From: Deltaproteobacteria bacterium | GTDB taxonomy: Bacteria > Acidobacteriota > Thermoanaerobaculia > Multivoradales > JAHZIX01 | Assembly: GCA_022601195.1 (NCBI GenBank) | Contig: JAHZIX010000046.1 | Location: 1-64,000, forward strand | Reading direction: 5' to 3' | Length of the DNA stretch: 64,000 nucleotides | Part shown: one piece after another, positions 8,901 to 16,243 of the stretch | How positions within the stretch are numbered: position 1 is the first letter of the stretch | Layout of the letters: each line of letters starts with the position of its first letter | Position numbers and translations under genes: made by a program | The notes under the pieces: model-generated | What the model was told of the DNA's origin: nothing | The model's database searches: none | The model's input: the letters and a program-made list of their open reading frames with translations, nothing else

Positions 8901-9614
8901 CTGCTTCAACCAGGTCCCATCGAGCCACCGGACGCCAGCAGGGTCCAGAAGCATCAGCAGGCGGTCGATCTTGGGATCGAGCCAAGTGGGAGACCAATTC
9001 CACAGAAAGAATCCGCACACCAAGAGTAGGCCGACGGGAAACAGAAAGCTGACAGCCGGCCGACGAGTTCGCTCGCCGAGATAGAAGGGGATACCCAAGA
9101 AAGCCAGCAGGCTGGGCAAGCCGAAGACCAAGGCTGGCCGCAGATAGTTCGATAGCTGAAATGGGCCCCGGAAGTCCTCAACGGAGGGGTTCGGCAGGCC
9201 ATGGTTGAAGAAGATCATCAAGGCGATGGTGAGCGCCAGGGCGAAGCTGAAGGCGGTAACGATGGCGAGGCCCTTGCCCCAGATATATTCCCAAGGCCGC
9301 AGCCGAGTAGCGCGCAGAATTTCGCCGATCTTGGCCTCGGAGTCAGAAATGATTGCCAGGCCCGCCGCGATGGAGGCAAAAAAGGCGATGTAGAGAGTCA
9401 CCAGGAAAGGGAGAATGAGGGCAACGCTGAATTCGGAGGTGATCCAGGCCTCATCGCCGCCCACGGTGGCGCTACCGGACGAGATGCGGGTGTTGCCGTT
9501 GGAGAGGCCGAAGACAATGAGGATCAGGACGATCATCATGGTCCAAAACATCGGACGCTTCAGGTTGCGAGCCAACTCCAGGTGAAAAACGGCCAGCAGT
9601 CGGGTCCAGCTCAT
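5994..9614 (-). CDS. ABC-2 permease fused to M1-family zinc aminopeptidase
   Basis: The product has 1206 residues. Two ABC-2-type permease blocks (about 1-300 and 340-625, each with roughly six membrane segments) are followed by an M1 (gluzincin) peptidase domain (about 660-1195). The zinc signature HEIAHQWW lies near residues 955-962, with the third ligand glutamate in LLSEGMSH about 18 residues later. M1 enzymes remove N-terminal residues from peptides, so exported peptides could be trimmed by the same polypeptide that moves them. The start has GAGGGGA 4-8 nt upstream. It is the last gene of the GntR-led operon and is preceded by the ATPase at 9670-10635, its likely partner. Confidence 0.88.
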   Translation of the reverse strand: MSWTRLLAVFHLELARNLKRPMFWTMMIVLILIVFGLSNGNTRISSGSATVGGDEAWITSEFSVALILPFLVTLYIAFFASIAAGLAIISDSEAKIGEILRATRLRPWEYIWGKGLAIVTAFSFALALTIALMIFFNHGLPNPSVEDFRGPFQLSNYLRPALVFGLPSLLAFLGIPFYLGERTRRPAVSFLFPVGLLLVCGFFLWNWSPTWLDPKIDRLLMLLDPAGVRWLDGTWLKQDLGVGFYNHARVGLDLPFILSRLAWSLLGLCAISLTSRNYARGLRSAQGKEASPSSWFRRRRKETKASSPPRLASRGSSRGQVASLPNLLASMTSAPPGVLRGALQVARSEFGLLLKQPGIYLFSVLIVVQTLGTNLLAVGPFQTQVLLTPGQQATQSLNTLTLLTTLLLMFFTAESLQREKACGAEPLIYSSPLRTFSLLAGKAMGNSLVGLLPLVAVWIGGAIALLLQGSVPLSLGPYFLIWGLLLLPTLLAWTAFVVAIQAVTSSRFATYGICLGVLGFTIYHQLTGNLDWLSNWMVWGSVSWSDMSVLEVDRKALMTNRLLVLSTVPLFLALAVGAFSRRRFDAANTLEGLRPRPLARTIWRFLPWAAAPLALGFALSLMIERGVEGQAAKNQAKDYWKQNLATWRDAENPDLLAVDVSVVLDLPTSSLSSQGTYRLVNSRPEEMRRFALTGGQHWQDVSWTLDGSPYEPDNRSGLYVFTPPLPLAPGEETTVGFQFHGAYPDGASANGGQVSEFILPSGVVLTSFTTSFVPALGYQEGRGVDEDNRYEPREYPDDFYQEEIPPFAGSRTPFTTRVSITGPLDFTMNSVGELQEEKLSEDTRTTIWVNDVPVRFFNIVGGRWEVEEGETTSIFYHPQHPYNVAQMSEVAEAAKRLYSEWFYPYPWQHLKISEFPALATYAQGFATNIPFSEGIGFLTRPDEKTDAVTVVTGHEIAHQWWANILTPGEGPGGNLLSEGMSHFATLLLLEELQGPRGRMEFAKRMEENYGDRRQKDAERPLVKIDGSRPGDTTVTYDKGGWVFWMTLRQLGREAMLEGLQGFIEEWKDGPDYPLLEDLTEFLLPYANDPVAYEEFVRQWYFQVVLPEFQLQDVSREPSGSGYRTTARLHQAGSGKVRVEVAATAGERFLEDGTPNESYQETRAHFDLVAGEESPIDIFTEFEPDRLVVDPDVQILQLRREQASADL

Positions 9615-9669
9615 GGCATCCCCTCGTGGCTAGGCCCTTGGAGGCTGAAACCCTGGCTATTCGGTTGCC

Positions 9670-10635
9670 TCATGACATCCCCTCGGGGGCGGGTGCTTGG
9701 GGAGTGGGTTCTGTCTGACTATTCGGGTGCCGACCCTCGGGAACTTCGGCAATCCCGCCAGCCTGGGCGTTGCCCATGGCGACTAGATAGGCATCTTCCA
9801 GCGAGGTGACCACCGGCAGAAACCCCTCCGGAGGTGAACCTTCCGGTTGGTAGATCCGCACCCGGTTGCGTCCTTCGACCAATAGGCTTTGGGTGACCCG
9901 GTGCTGGCTGCGCAGCCGGTCGAGTTCTTCGGGAGCGACACTGCCTTCGTAGATGGTGCCCTCGACCTCAGCTACGGCCTCTGAGGGGCGTGAGCAAGCC
10001 AGTAGGCGTCCCTGGCGAATCAGCGCGAAGCGCGGGCACAGAACCGCTACGTCTTCGACGATGTGAGTGGACAAGAGCACGATGCGGTCCTTCGCTAGCT
10101 CGGCGAGGAGGTGGTAGAAGCGAAGCCGCTCCTCCGGGTCCAGGCCGGCGGTAGGTTCGTCGACAATGATCAGCCGCGGGTCTCCGGCGATGGCCTGGGC
10201 GATCCCCAGCCGTTGACGCATTCCTCCGGAGTAGGATTTGACCTTGCGCCCCGCAGCAGCCGACAGATTGACTCTTTCGAGGAGCTCGCTACAGAGTTTT
10301 CGTAGGCTCCGTCCCCGGGCGGTGACCCCTTTGAGAGTCAGCAGGTGGGCAAGCATCTTTTCGCCGCTTAGATGGGGATAGAAACCGAAGTCCTGGGGTA
10401 GGTAGCCCAGATGTCGACGGACCTTTTGGGGGTCTTTCAGAATGTCTTCGCCATGGAGACTCACCTGCCCAGCGGTGGGTTCCAATAAGCCAGCGAGAAT
10501 TCGCATCAGGGTCGACTTACCCGCTCCGTTGGGGCCCAGGAGGCCGAACATGCCTTGGGGGATGTCCAGATGAATGCCTTGTAAGGCGGTGACAGGGCCA
10601 GGGTAGACCTTGACGAGATCGCGAATCGTTAGCAT
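9670..10635 (-). CDS. ABC transporter ATP-binding protein
   Basis: The product has 321 residues. The start at 10635 (MLTIRDLVKVYPG) is preferred to an in-frame ATG 72 nt upstream, because GGAG lies 10 nt before it and the ABC fold begins here. The domain has Walker A GPNGAGKST near residue 37, a YSGGMRQRLG signature, Walker B RLIIVDEPTAGLDP and an STHIVEDV switch, followed by an approximately 80-residue C-terminal extension. It powers an ABC-2 exporter, most simply the permease/M1 fusion encoded 55 bp downstream. The flanking genes make it part of a YtrA-type operon. Confidence 0.9.
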   Translation of the reverse strand: MLTIRDLVKVYPGPVTALQGIHLDIPQGMFGLLGPNGAGKSTLMRILAGLLEPTAGQVSLHGEDILKDPQKVRRHLGYLPQDFGFYPHLSGEKMLAHLLTLKGVTARGRSLRKLCSELLERVNLSAAAGRKVKSYSGGMRQRLGIAQAIAGDPRLIIVDEPTAGLDPEERLRFYHLLAELAKDRIVLLSTHIVEDVAVLCPRFALIRQGRLLACSRPSEAVAEVEGTIYEGSVAPEELDRLRSQHRVTQSLLVEGRNRVRIYQPEGSPPEGFLPVVTSLEDAYLVAMGNAQAGGIAEVPEGRHPNSQTEPTPQAPAPEGMS

Positions 10636-10743
10636 GGTTGAACACTCCTTCGGGTCGAGATTCTGAGTCGGTTCGAAAGCGACCGGTCCTTGGTTTCTCA
10701 GGGACATCGCGGTGAAAGGGAAGTTGAGAAGGGAACCCTCTTT

Positions 10744-11583
10744 TTAGGTCTGCCGGCGTCCCCGGGTCGAGGTCCAAGCGACCGTCGCAGCGGCAAGGGC
10801 CGACCACAGCAGGAGCGCTGGCATCCAGGGACGAGCCGGCCACGAAAAAGCCAGGTTCGTTCTCAAGATTGGGTCCGCGAGAGCTGTGATGAAACCAACT
10901 TCACCAACTAGGAGCTGGCGGGCGATGCGATTGACAGGATCGCCGACGCCGGCAAAATTGAGCAGGGACCAGGACAAGATCGATAGACCGATGGCGATCC
11001 CTAGGTAGCTCCAGACGCGCCGTCCTCGCATGGGAAAGGCGGATAGGAACAGGTAGGTGAGGAGGGGGCCGGTGAGATAACACAACCAGGCGGATAGAGG
11101 GAATTCAGCGAGGGGAGCTCCATGCCCGAAGAGGGCCGCCGTCACGGTGGTCACGGTGAGCAGCAGAAGGCATAGAGCGGAGAGCACAAGGCCCCCTGCG
11201 CTGAGTCGCACCAGTTGGTGGGCCGACCAGGACACCGGCAGGCTCTCGAAATAGTCCGTGCTTCCGGCGGTCCCTCCTCGCCAGACCCGGCCAGGCCAGG
11301 CGGTGGCCCAGACGACCATGAGGAGGAAAGTCACAAAGATCGCCGCCGGTCCGGGCTCGAGGCCCAGATCTGTTACTTGAGGCATGCTGTAGATGGCATC
11401 TTCTCCGGCCTCGAACTCAATGGAAAAGCCGATAAAGACTCCCGCGGAAGCGGACAGCACTCCTTGCAGCAGGATGATGCCGTAGAAGAAAGAGCTCTTG
11501 CCCCAAGGCTTTTCCATCAAGAGCCCTACTTGGGCTCGAAAAACATCGCTGAGCTTGGGAGCGGGGTTGCTTCTCTGTTCCAT
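10744..11583 (-). CDS. ABC transporter permease-like membrane protein
   Basis: The product has 279 residues with six likely membrane helices (FFYGIILLQ, IFVTFLLMVVWATAW, GLVLSALCLLLLTVTTVTAALF, YLTGPLLTYLFL, YLGIAIGLSILSW, PALLLWSALAAATVAW). The start is placed at 11583, where GGAG is 8 nt away; an ATG at 11589, overlapping the upstream TGA as ATGA, is the alternative. It sits between two ABC ATPase genes and most probably pairs with the ATPase at 11586-12512. The sequence is not conserved enough to name the substrate. Confidence 0.75.
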   Translation of the reverse strand: MEQRSNPAPKLSDVFRAQVGLLMEKPWGKSSFFYGIILLQGVLSASAGVFIGFSIEFEAGEDAIYSMPQVTDLGLEPGPAAIFVTFLLMVVWATAWPGRVWRGGTAGSTDYFESLPVSWSAHQLVRLSAGGLVLSALCLLLLTVTTVTAALFGHGAPLAEFPLSAWLCYLTGPLLTYLFLSAFPMRGRRVWSYLGIAIGLSILSWSLLNFAGVGDPVNRIARQLLVGEVGFITALADPILRTNLAFSWPARPWMPALLLWSALAAATVAWTSTRGRRQT

Positions 11584-11585
11584 TC

Positions 11586-12512
11586 TCATCGCTCCTTCAT
11601 GGAAAGAAAGGCTCGGGTGGCTGCTTCCAGATTCAAGGCTTCCCAATGGCGGAGGTCGGCTCCGCTGGCACTCAACTGGGCTTGTAGCTCCTCGGAATCT
11701 CCCCAAACGGTCCAAGAGATGTCTCTCTTCTGGGTTTGGCAGACGATGGCTGCCTCTAGCAGCCTCGGTGGGCTCTGCCAGCCCTCGGGGATGGTCGCTC
11801 TCAGGTGATGAAGCCCAAGGTGAAGGGTGGTTCTGGGTAGTTGGGCGACCAGGCGCCCCCCCCGCAGGACTCCGAGGTGGTCTCCCAGACCTTCCACCTC
11901 GTGCACCAGGTGGGTGGATAACAACACTGTGGTGGGCGTTCCCGCCAGGTGGTCCGCTAGCAGGCCCAGGAGGTGGTCCCGGGCTAGAGGGTCGAGGCCG
12001 TCAGTGGGTTCGTCCAGGAGTAGGAGAGGGGGGCGATGGGCCATGGCTTGGACCAATTGCACGCGCCTCGCCTGCCCCTTGGACAGGGTGCCGAAGGTGT
12101 CCTCGGTAGAAATGTCAAACTCGCTCAGAAGCCGCAGCGCATAGGTTTCGTCCCAGGCGGGAAAGTAGCTACGGTGATGGCGCAGAAAGCTACCTACGGC
12201 AAGCTCCGGGTAGCCGAAGTCATGGATATCCGGCACATAGCCAATCTGGGCTCGGACCCAGGCTCCTTCTGAGCCGGTGGCGCCGCCGAGGACCTCGGAG
12301 GTCCCGGAGTCGGCCTTGACCAGGTCCAGGAGGATTCTCAAGGAGGTGGTCTTGCCAGCACCGTTGGGACCCACCAGTACGTAGACGGAGCCTTCGGGCA
12401 CAGCCAAGTCGAGGCCGCGAAGAGCCTTCTTTGCTCCGAAACTCTTGCTGAGGCCCGTCGTGCGAACCGCCAAAGGGGAGCCTTCCAAGGATTGTAGAAA
12501 CCCGTCCATCAT
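11586..12512 (-). CDS. ABC transporter ATP-binding protein
   Basis: The product has 308 residues. Walker A VGPNGAGKTTS lies near residue 50, LSKGQARRVQLVQA is a slightly divergent ABC signature, Walker B is LLLLDEPTDGLDP, and the switch histidine is in STHLVHEV. The start ATG overlaps the GntR stop codon (ATGA at 12509-12512), a sign of translational coupling. The order GntR-ATPase-permease matches YtrA-type operons, in which the regulator represses its own transporter genes, often until cell-wall stress. Confidence 0.9.
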   Translation of the reverse strand: MMDGFLQSLEGSPLAVRTTGLSKSFGAKKALRGLDLAVPEGSVYVLVGPNGAGKTTSLRILLDLVKADSGTSEVLGGATGSEGAWVRAQIGYVPDIHDFGYPELAVGSFLRHHRSYFPAWDETYALRLLSEFDISTEDTFGTLSKGQARRVQLVQAMAHRPPLLLLDEPTDGLDPLARDHLLGLLADHLAGTPTTVLLSTHLVHEVEGLGDHLGVLRGGRLVAQLPRTTLHLGLHHLRATIPEGWQSPPRLLEAAIVCQTQKRDISWTVWGDSEELQAQLSASGADLRHWEALNLEAATRAFLSMKER

Positions 12513-12907
12513 GCTTCGTCCTCTTCGCTTGAGTCTTCCCGGCGGTCGCTAGCAACCGCTTCGAGAGCAGCGAGAAGCTCCTGGGCCGATAGTCCCTGGC
12601 GGTAGGCTTCTCGGAGCATTCGCTGAGCTAATTCCCGGGCCATCATTTGACGCTCCTTTTCTCCCATCTGAATCGAGGCAGCAAACGTTCCCAGGCCGCG
12701 TCGCTTGGTAACTACCCCTTCTCGTTCCAATTCCCGGTAGGCCTGCTGAACCGTGTTGGGATTGACCCTCAGCTCCGCAGCTAGCTGGCGGACCGAGGGC
12801 AAAGCGTCCTCGGGCAGCAGAGTCCCCACCACCAAGGCCCGGCGTACTTCGTCCATGATCTGCAGGTAGATCGGGCGGGGGTCGGCGGGTTGAATGGTGA
12901 TGATCAC
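12509..12907 (-). CDS. GntR-family (YtrA subfamily) transcriptional regulator
   Basis: The product has 132 residues with a GTG start. An N-terminal winged helix (about 8-75: PIYLQIMDEVRRALVVG, LPSVRQLAAELRVNPNTV, YRELEREGVV, RRGLGTF) is followed by a short C-terminal tail of about 50 residues, the length typical of YtrA-type GntR proteins that lack a large effector domain. These are usually dimeric repressors of the ABC operon they lead. The four genes downstream encode exactly that, and an 18-bp inverted repeat lies 28 bp before the start. Confidence 0.9.
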   Translation of the reverse strand: MIITIQPADPRPIYLQIMDEVRRALVVGTLLPEDALPSVRQLAAELRVNPNTVQQAYRELEREGVVTKRRGLGTFAASIQMGEKERQMMARELAQRMLREAYRQGLSAQELLAALEAVASDRREDSSEEDEA

Positions 12908-12934
12908 AATTGGTTCACTCTCTGGTGATTTGGT

Positions 12935-12952
12935 GTACTAGTTGACTAATAC
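12935..12952. promoter_or_regulatory. YtrA/GntR-type operator
   Basis: The 18-bp sequence GTACTAGTTGACTAATAC is an inverted repeat: GTACTAGT and, on the other strand, GTATTAGT, separated by 2 bp, with one mismatch in eight. It lies 28 bp upstream of the GTG start of the GntR gene, where an autoregulatory operator is expected. The half-site resembles the GTATTA-type boxes known for YtrA regulators. Confidence 0.65.
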
Positions 12953-12960
12953 GGTGGGTG

Positions 12961-13005
12961 TCGAGGAATGTTTCGTCGAGGAATGTTCTGTCGAGGAGAT
13001 CTTGC
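12961..13005. repeat. Three tandem 15-bp repeats
   Basis: The units start at 12961, 12976 and 12991. The first two are TCGAGGAATGTTTCG and TCGAGGAATGTTCTG; the third starts TCGAGGA and then diverges. They sit just upstream of the YtrA-like operator. They could be regulator sites or a slipped-strand duplication. Confidence 0.6.
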
Positions 13006-13221
13006 TTGGATCAAGCCTTCAGCGAAGGTTTCTCCGGGGCGAGCCTTCCGAGAGCCGAAAACGAAGCCATTTCTCTTCTCCAGCCCAGCAGGAGGTCCAC
13101 AATGCTGGGACTGGTGCCTACTGCGCAGCGAATGGGTGGTTTCCGCGTTGACAGGAATGGGATTGCCTCTGGATAATTCTGACAGGCTCGAGCAGACCGG
13201 AACCCGAGAAAGGAGCGCGTC

Positions 13222-14484
13222 ATGAGATCGACTTGGTTGAGGTGTTCCCTGAGATTCTGGGTCGTAGCCATGGCAGTTTCCGCACCGATGGCGACGTGCC
13301 TCCCGGCGGATCAGGCCCATCTTCCATCCCCGCCCCAGGCCAGCCGAGACTCGATCGAGAAGGTAGCTGTTAGCTCTGCCAGGGGGCCCGGGAATACCTT
13401 TCATTTTGCCATCCTCGGGGACAACGCGGGCGGCACGCGGCCCGGAGTCTACGCTTCCGCCATCGAGCATTTGAAGCGCATGCAGCCGGACTTCGTGATC
13501 TCCGTGGGGGACCTGATCTCTGGCTACGATGAGGATGGTGCGCTCGCCAAGGTGGCAGAGATCGATCGCCTGCGCACGGCCTTCGATGCGGACCTCGAGG
13601 GGCTGGGAGTACCCTTCTTCTACGTCTCGGGCAACAACGACATGTCCACCCCTCAGCTACATGACGATTGGCGGGCTCGTTACGGGCCGAGCTACTACAG
13701 CTTCGTCCGCGGGCAGGCCCTCTTCATCGTCCTCGATAGTGATGACCCGCCGGGGCAGTGGGGTGGAGGGATCGGTGAGCAGCAGCTGAGCTGGCTGGAG
13801 GGAGTTCTGAAGCAGCACCGGGATGTCGACTGGACTTTGGTCTTTCTGCATCGTCCCATGTGGGTGGAGAATGCCGAGGCCTGGAACCCGGTGGAGAAGG
13901 TCCTCGGTCAACGCCCTCGCACTGTCTTTGCGGGTCATTGGCACAAGTTTTTTCGCAACCGGATCAACGGCTATGACTACTATGTGCTGGCCACCACGGG
14001 GGGAGCGAGCGATCTTTCCGGTCCGAAGATGGGAAGCTTTGACCATCTGGTCTGGGTCGCCATGTCCGACGAAGGCCCCCGCATCACCAACCTGCACCTG
14101 GGGGGAATCTGGGACGAAGATCCGGTAGCGAAGGCCGAGGGAGAGCTCACCACGCGGATTCGGCGCGAGGGCATCGAGGTGGCTCAGAGGTTGGTGGCTT
14201 CCGGTGTGGTGAGCTCAGAGGCTCCTCCCTTCGGCGCGGCTCAGATGAACGCCCTGGGCCGGGAGTATCTCTTTGCCGGTCATCTGGAAGAAGCTGAGAC
14301 CGTCCTACAGCTGCTGCTGGCCGGCTACCCGAACTCCTGGCGAGGGCACGAGGGCCTGGGAGATATTCATCGCCAACGGGGAGAGCTAGAACAAGCCCGG
14401 CAGCGCTATGAGAGGGTTGTGGAGATCCTGCCCTTCAACGACTACTCTCGCCAGCGACTGGAAGCTCTCCCGGCGCCGCAGTAG
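13222..14484 (+). CDS. Secreted metallophosphoesterase with C-terminal TPR
   Basis: The product has 420 residues. A signal peptide (about 1-27) precedes a calcineurin-type metallophosphoesterase domain (55-290) with the motif set GDN (65), VGDL (near 93), GNND (near 137), FLHRP (near 213) and GHWH (near 240), which bind the two metals. The C-terminus (about 320-418) holds tetratricopeptide-like helices (LGREYLFAGHLEEAETVL, GLGDIHRQRGELEQARQRYERV). Such enzymes cleave phosphomonoesters or diesters; the substrate is unknown, and the TPR part may bind a protein partner. The start follows AAGGAG at 7 nt. Confidence 0.87.
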   Translation: MRSTWLRCSLRFWVVAMAVSAPMATCLPADQAHLPSPPQASRDSIEKVAVSSARGPGNTFHFAILGDNAGGTRPGVYASAIEHLKRMQPDFVISVGDLISGYDEDGALAKVAEIDRLRTAFDADLEGLGVPFFYVSGNNDMSTPQLHDDWRARYGPSYYSFVRGQALFIVLDSDDPPGQWGGGIGEQQLSWLEGVLKQHRDVDWTLVFLHRPMWVENAEAWNPVEKVLGQRPRTVFAGHWHKFFRNRINGYDYYVLATTGGASDLSGPKMGSFDHLVWVAMSDEGPRITNLHLGGIWDEDPVAKAEGELTTRIRREGIEVAQRLVASGVVSSEAPPFGAAQMNALGREYLFAGHLEEAETVLQLLLAGYPNSWRGHEGLGDIHRQRGELEQARQRYERVVEILPFNDYSRQRLEALPAPQ

Positions 14485-14583
14485 GAGGCCAGCGGTCGCT
14501 ACCCTTGGTAGTCAGTGATGAGAGGAGCCCAATCTTCCCGAGACCAGGGAATTCTGACTGGGAAACGAGTGGGGAGTCTAGGA

Positions 14584-16185
14584 TCAGGCGACATCGATGC
14601 GGCCTTGGCCGATCTGCACCAGACTGACCTCGTTGTAGCGACCTTCCTCTGGGCCATTCTCCAGACGTAGCACTCCTCGTGGGCACACCGCAGAGCAAAT
14701 GCCGCAGCCGACGCAGGAGCTTCGGATGATGTTCTGGCCTCGTTGGGCATACCAGCGAACGTCGATGCCCATCTCACAATAAGTGGAACAGTTACCGCAG
14801 GAGATGCACTGGCCGCCATTGGTGGTGATGCGGAAACGGGACTTGAACTTCTGCACCAATCCCAGAATCGCTGCCAAGGGGCAGCCGAAGCGGCACCAAA
14901 CTCGGTTGCCGAGGACCGGGTAGAAACCGGTACCCACCACTCCGGCAAAGATCGACCCGATGAGGAACCCATACCAGGTTTGGAATTTCCCCGTCGCTTC
15001 ACCGAGCAGGGGCTGCCCGTCCTGGCCGGAGAAAAAATTGATCAATACGATGCTGGTCATGACCACCGCGAAGACCAATACCGAGTGAACGATCCACCGT
15101 TCCGCCTTCCAGGCCTTCAAACTCTTATCGGAAAGGTGGCGAAAGGGATCTCCCAGAGTCTCCGCCAGGCCACCGCAACCGCAGACCCAGGAACAGTACC
15201 AGCGCTTGCCGAAGAAAACGGCTAAGAGTGGTACCAGGATCACCGCCAAACCGATGCCCCAGAGGAGAATGAACCAACCGAAGGCGCCACTGCTCATGAG
15301 GCCATCGAGGTTGTATTTGTAGAAAAAACTATAGTTGAGAGGCCAGGCGTTCTTGAGGTCGATGGCTGGCTTGTTGAGAGCTTCCAATACCGCGGGAATC
15401 AGGAAGGCAAACCCCAACTGAAAGAAGGAAACAGAAGCTGTGCGCACCAGCTGGTAGCGGTTGTGGCGGTAGTGAATCGCCATGCGCACCGCCATCACCA
15501 ACAAGGTTAGGGTGTACATCAACCCATAGAAGAACCAACGATCCGCTGGCCGGCCTCGGAGGGCCTCGCTGATCGGGTCTCCGAGACGAATCCAGTTGAC
15601 GATATAGGCAGGAAAGAAATAGAGGGCGATATAGAAGCCGATCAGGAAGACGCCGAGAGCGATGCCCCAAAAACCTCGAGATTTGGCCGAGTGAAAGAAC
15701 ACTCCATTGTTCTTGATGCCTTCCGGTTCCAGCCATAGGCGAGGCAGGAAATGAATGATCGCTCCGAGGGAGCCGAGGATGAGGCTGAGAAGGAAGAATA
15801 ACCTCGTGCGCGATGGCAACAAGCCGGTGGCAGCTTCGCGAACGATGGCGAGGCGGTACTGGCCTCGGTCATAGTCCCAGATTTTTGCACCGCCACCCAG
15901 GCGCTCGTTGGTTTCCGAGATCTTACGGTCGATATCCGAGAGAAAAGTATGGGTACTTTTGTAGTACTTGTCTCGGAGCGAATCCAGCTCTCCGAACAGA
16001 GCTTCCTGATGCTTTTCCTGGACGGCTCCGCTGGCGGCAAGGCGGTTGAAGGTTTCCTCGGTGAGGCGGTAGTCGCTGAGGCTGAGGGAAAGAACGAAGA
16101 CGCTCAAGCCCAAGGCAAAGAGAAGGAATCCCGCGGCGCGGATCCAGACGAGGGTCTTAGTTGAGGAAGATTCGGAGTGGCTCAT
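14584..16185 (-). CDS. Polytopic membrane 4Fe-4S protein (NapH/NosR-like)
   Basis: The product has 533 residues. A first membrane helix (10-30) and a periplasmic segment of about 80 residues precede five or more further helices. The cysteine motifs WYCSWVCGCGG (near 335) and WCRFGCP (near 437) are of the NapH/NosR type. The C-terminal ferredoxin domain has CISCGNCSTYCEMG and CVGCGICSAVCPRG, enough for two [4Fe-4S] clusters. Family members pass electrons between quinols and periplasmic or cytosolic partners. The FAD oxidoreductase encoded 58 bp upstream is the likely electron source or sink. The true acceptor is not evident, since no nitrous oxide or nitrate reductase is in the window. Confidence 0.82.
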   Translation of the reverse strand: MSHSESSSTKTLVWIRAAGFLLFALGLSVFVLSLSLSDYRLTEETFNRLAASGAVQEKHQEALFGELDSLRDKYYKSTHTFLSDIDRKISETNERLGGGAKIWDYDRGQYRLAIVREAATGLLPSRTRLFFLLSLILGSLGAIIHFLPRLWLEPEGIKNNGVFFHSAKSRGFWGIALGVFLIGFYIALYFFPAYIVNWIRLGDPISEALRGRPADRWFFYGLMYTLTLLVMAVRMAIHYRHNRYQLVRTASVSFFQLGFAFLIPAVLEALNKPAIDLKNAWPLNYSFFYKYNLDGLMSSGAFGWFILLWGIGLAVILVPLLAVFFGKRWYCSWVCGCGGLAETLGDPFRHLSDKSLKAWKAERWIVHSVLVFAVVMTSIVLINFFSGQDGQPLLGEATGKFQTWYGFLIGSIFAGVVGTGFYPVLGNRVWCRFGCPLAAILGLVQKFKSRFRITTNGGQCISCGNCSTYCEMGIDVRWYAQRGQNIIRSSCVGCGICSAVCPRGVLRLENGPEEGRYNEVSLVQIGQGRIDVA

Positions 16186-16243
16186 GATGGAAATCTCAGA
16201 AAGGGTTCGTGGGTGATGGGGGCCGACGAGTCATGGGAGTGAC

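Larger units (their letters stand above)
12908..13221. other. Intergenic region between divergent genes
   Basis: This 314-bp gap lies between the leftward GntR operon and the rightward phosphoesterase gene. It holds the YtrA-like operator (12935-12952), three tandem 15-bp repeats (12961-13005) and the GGAG site of the phosphoesterase gene. No additional gene is supported. Confidence 0.6.

Noticed and set aside
13011..13271. Small leftward frame upstream of the phosphoesterase gene
   Set aside because: No ribosome site, overlaps the rightward start region, and shows no conserved-looking features.
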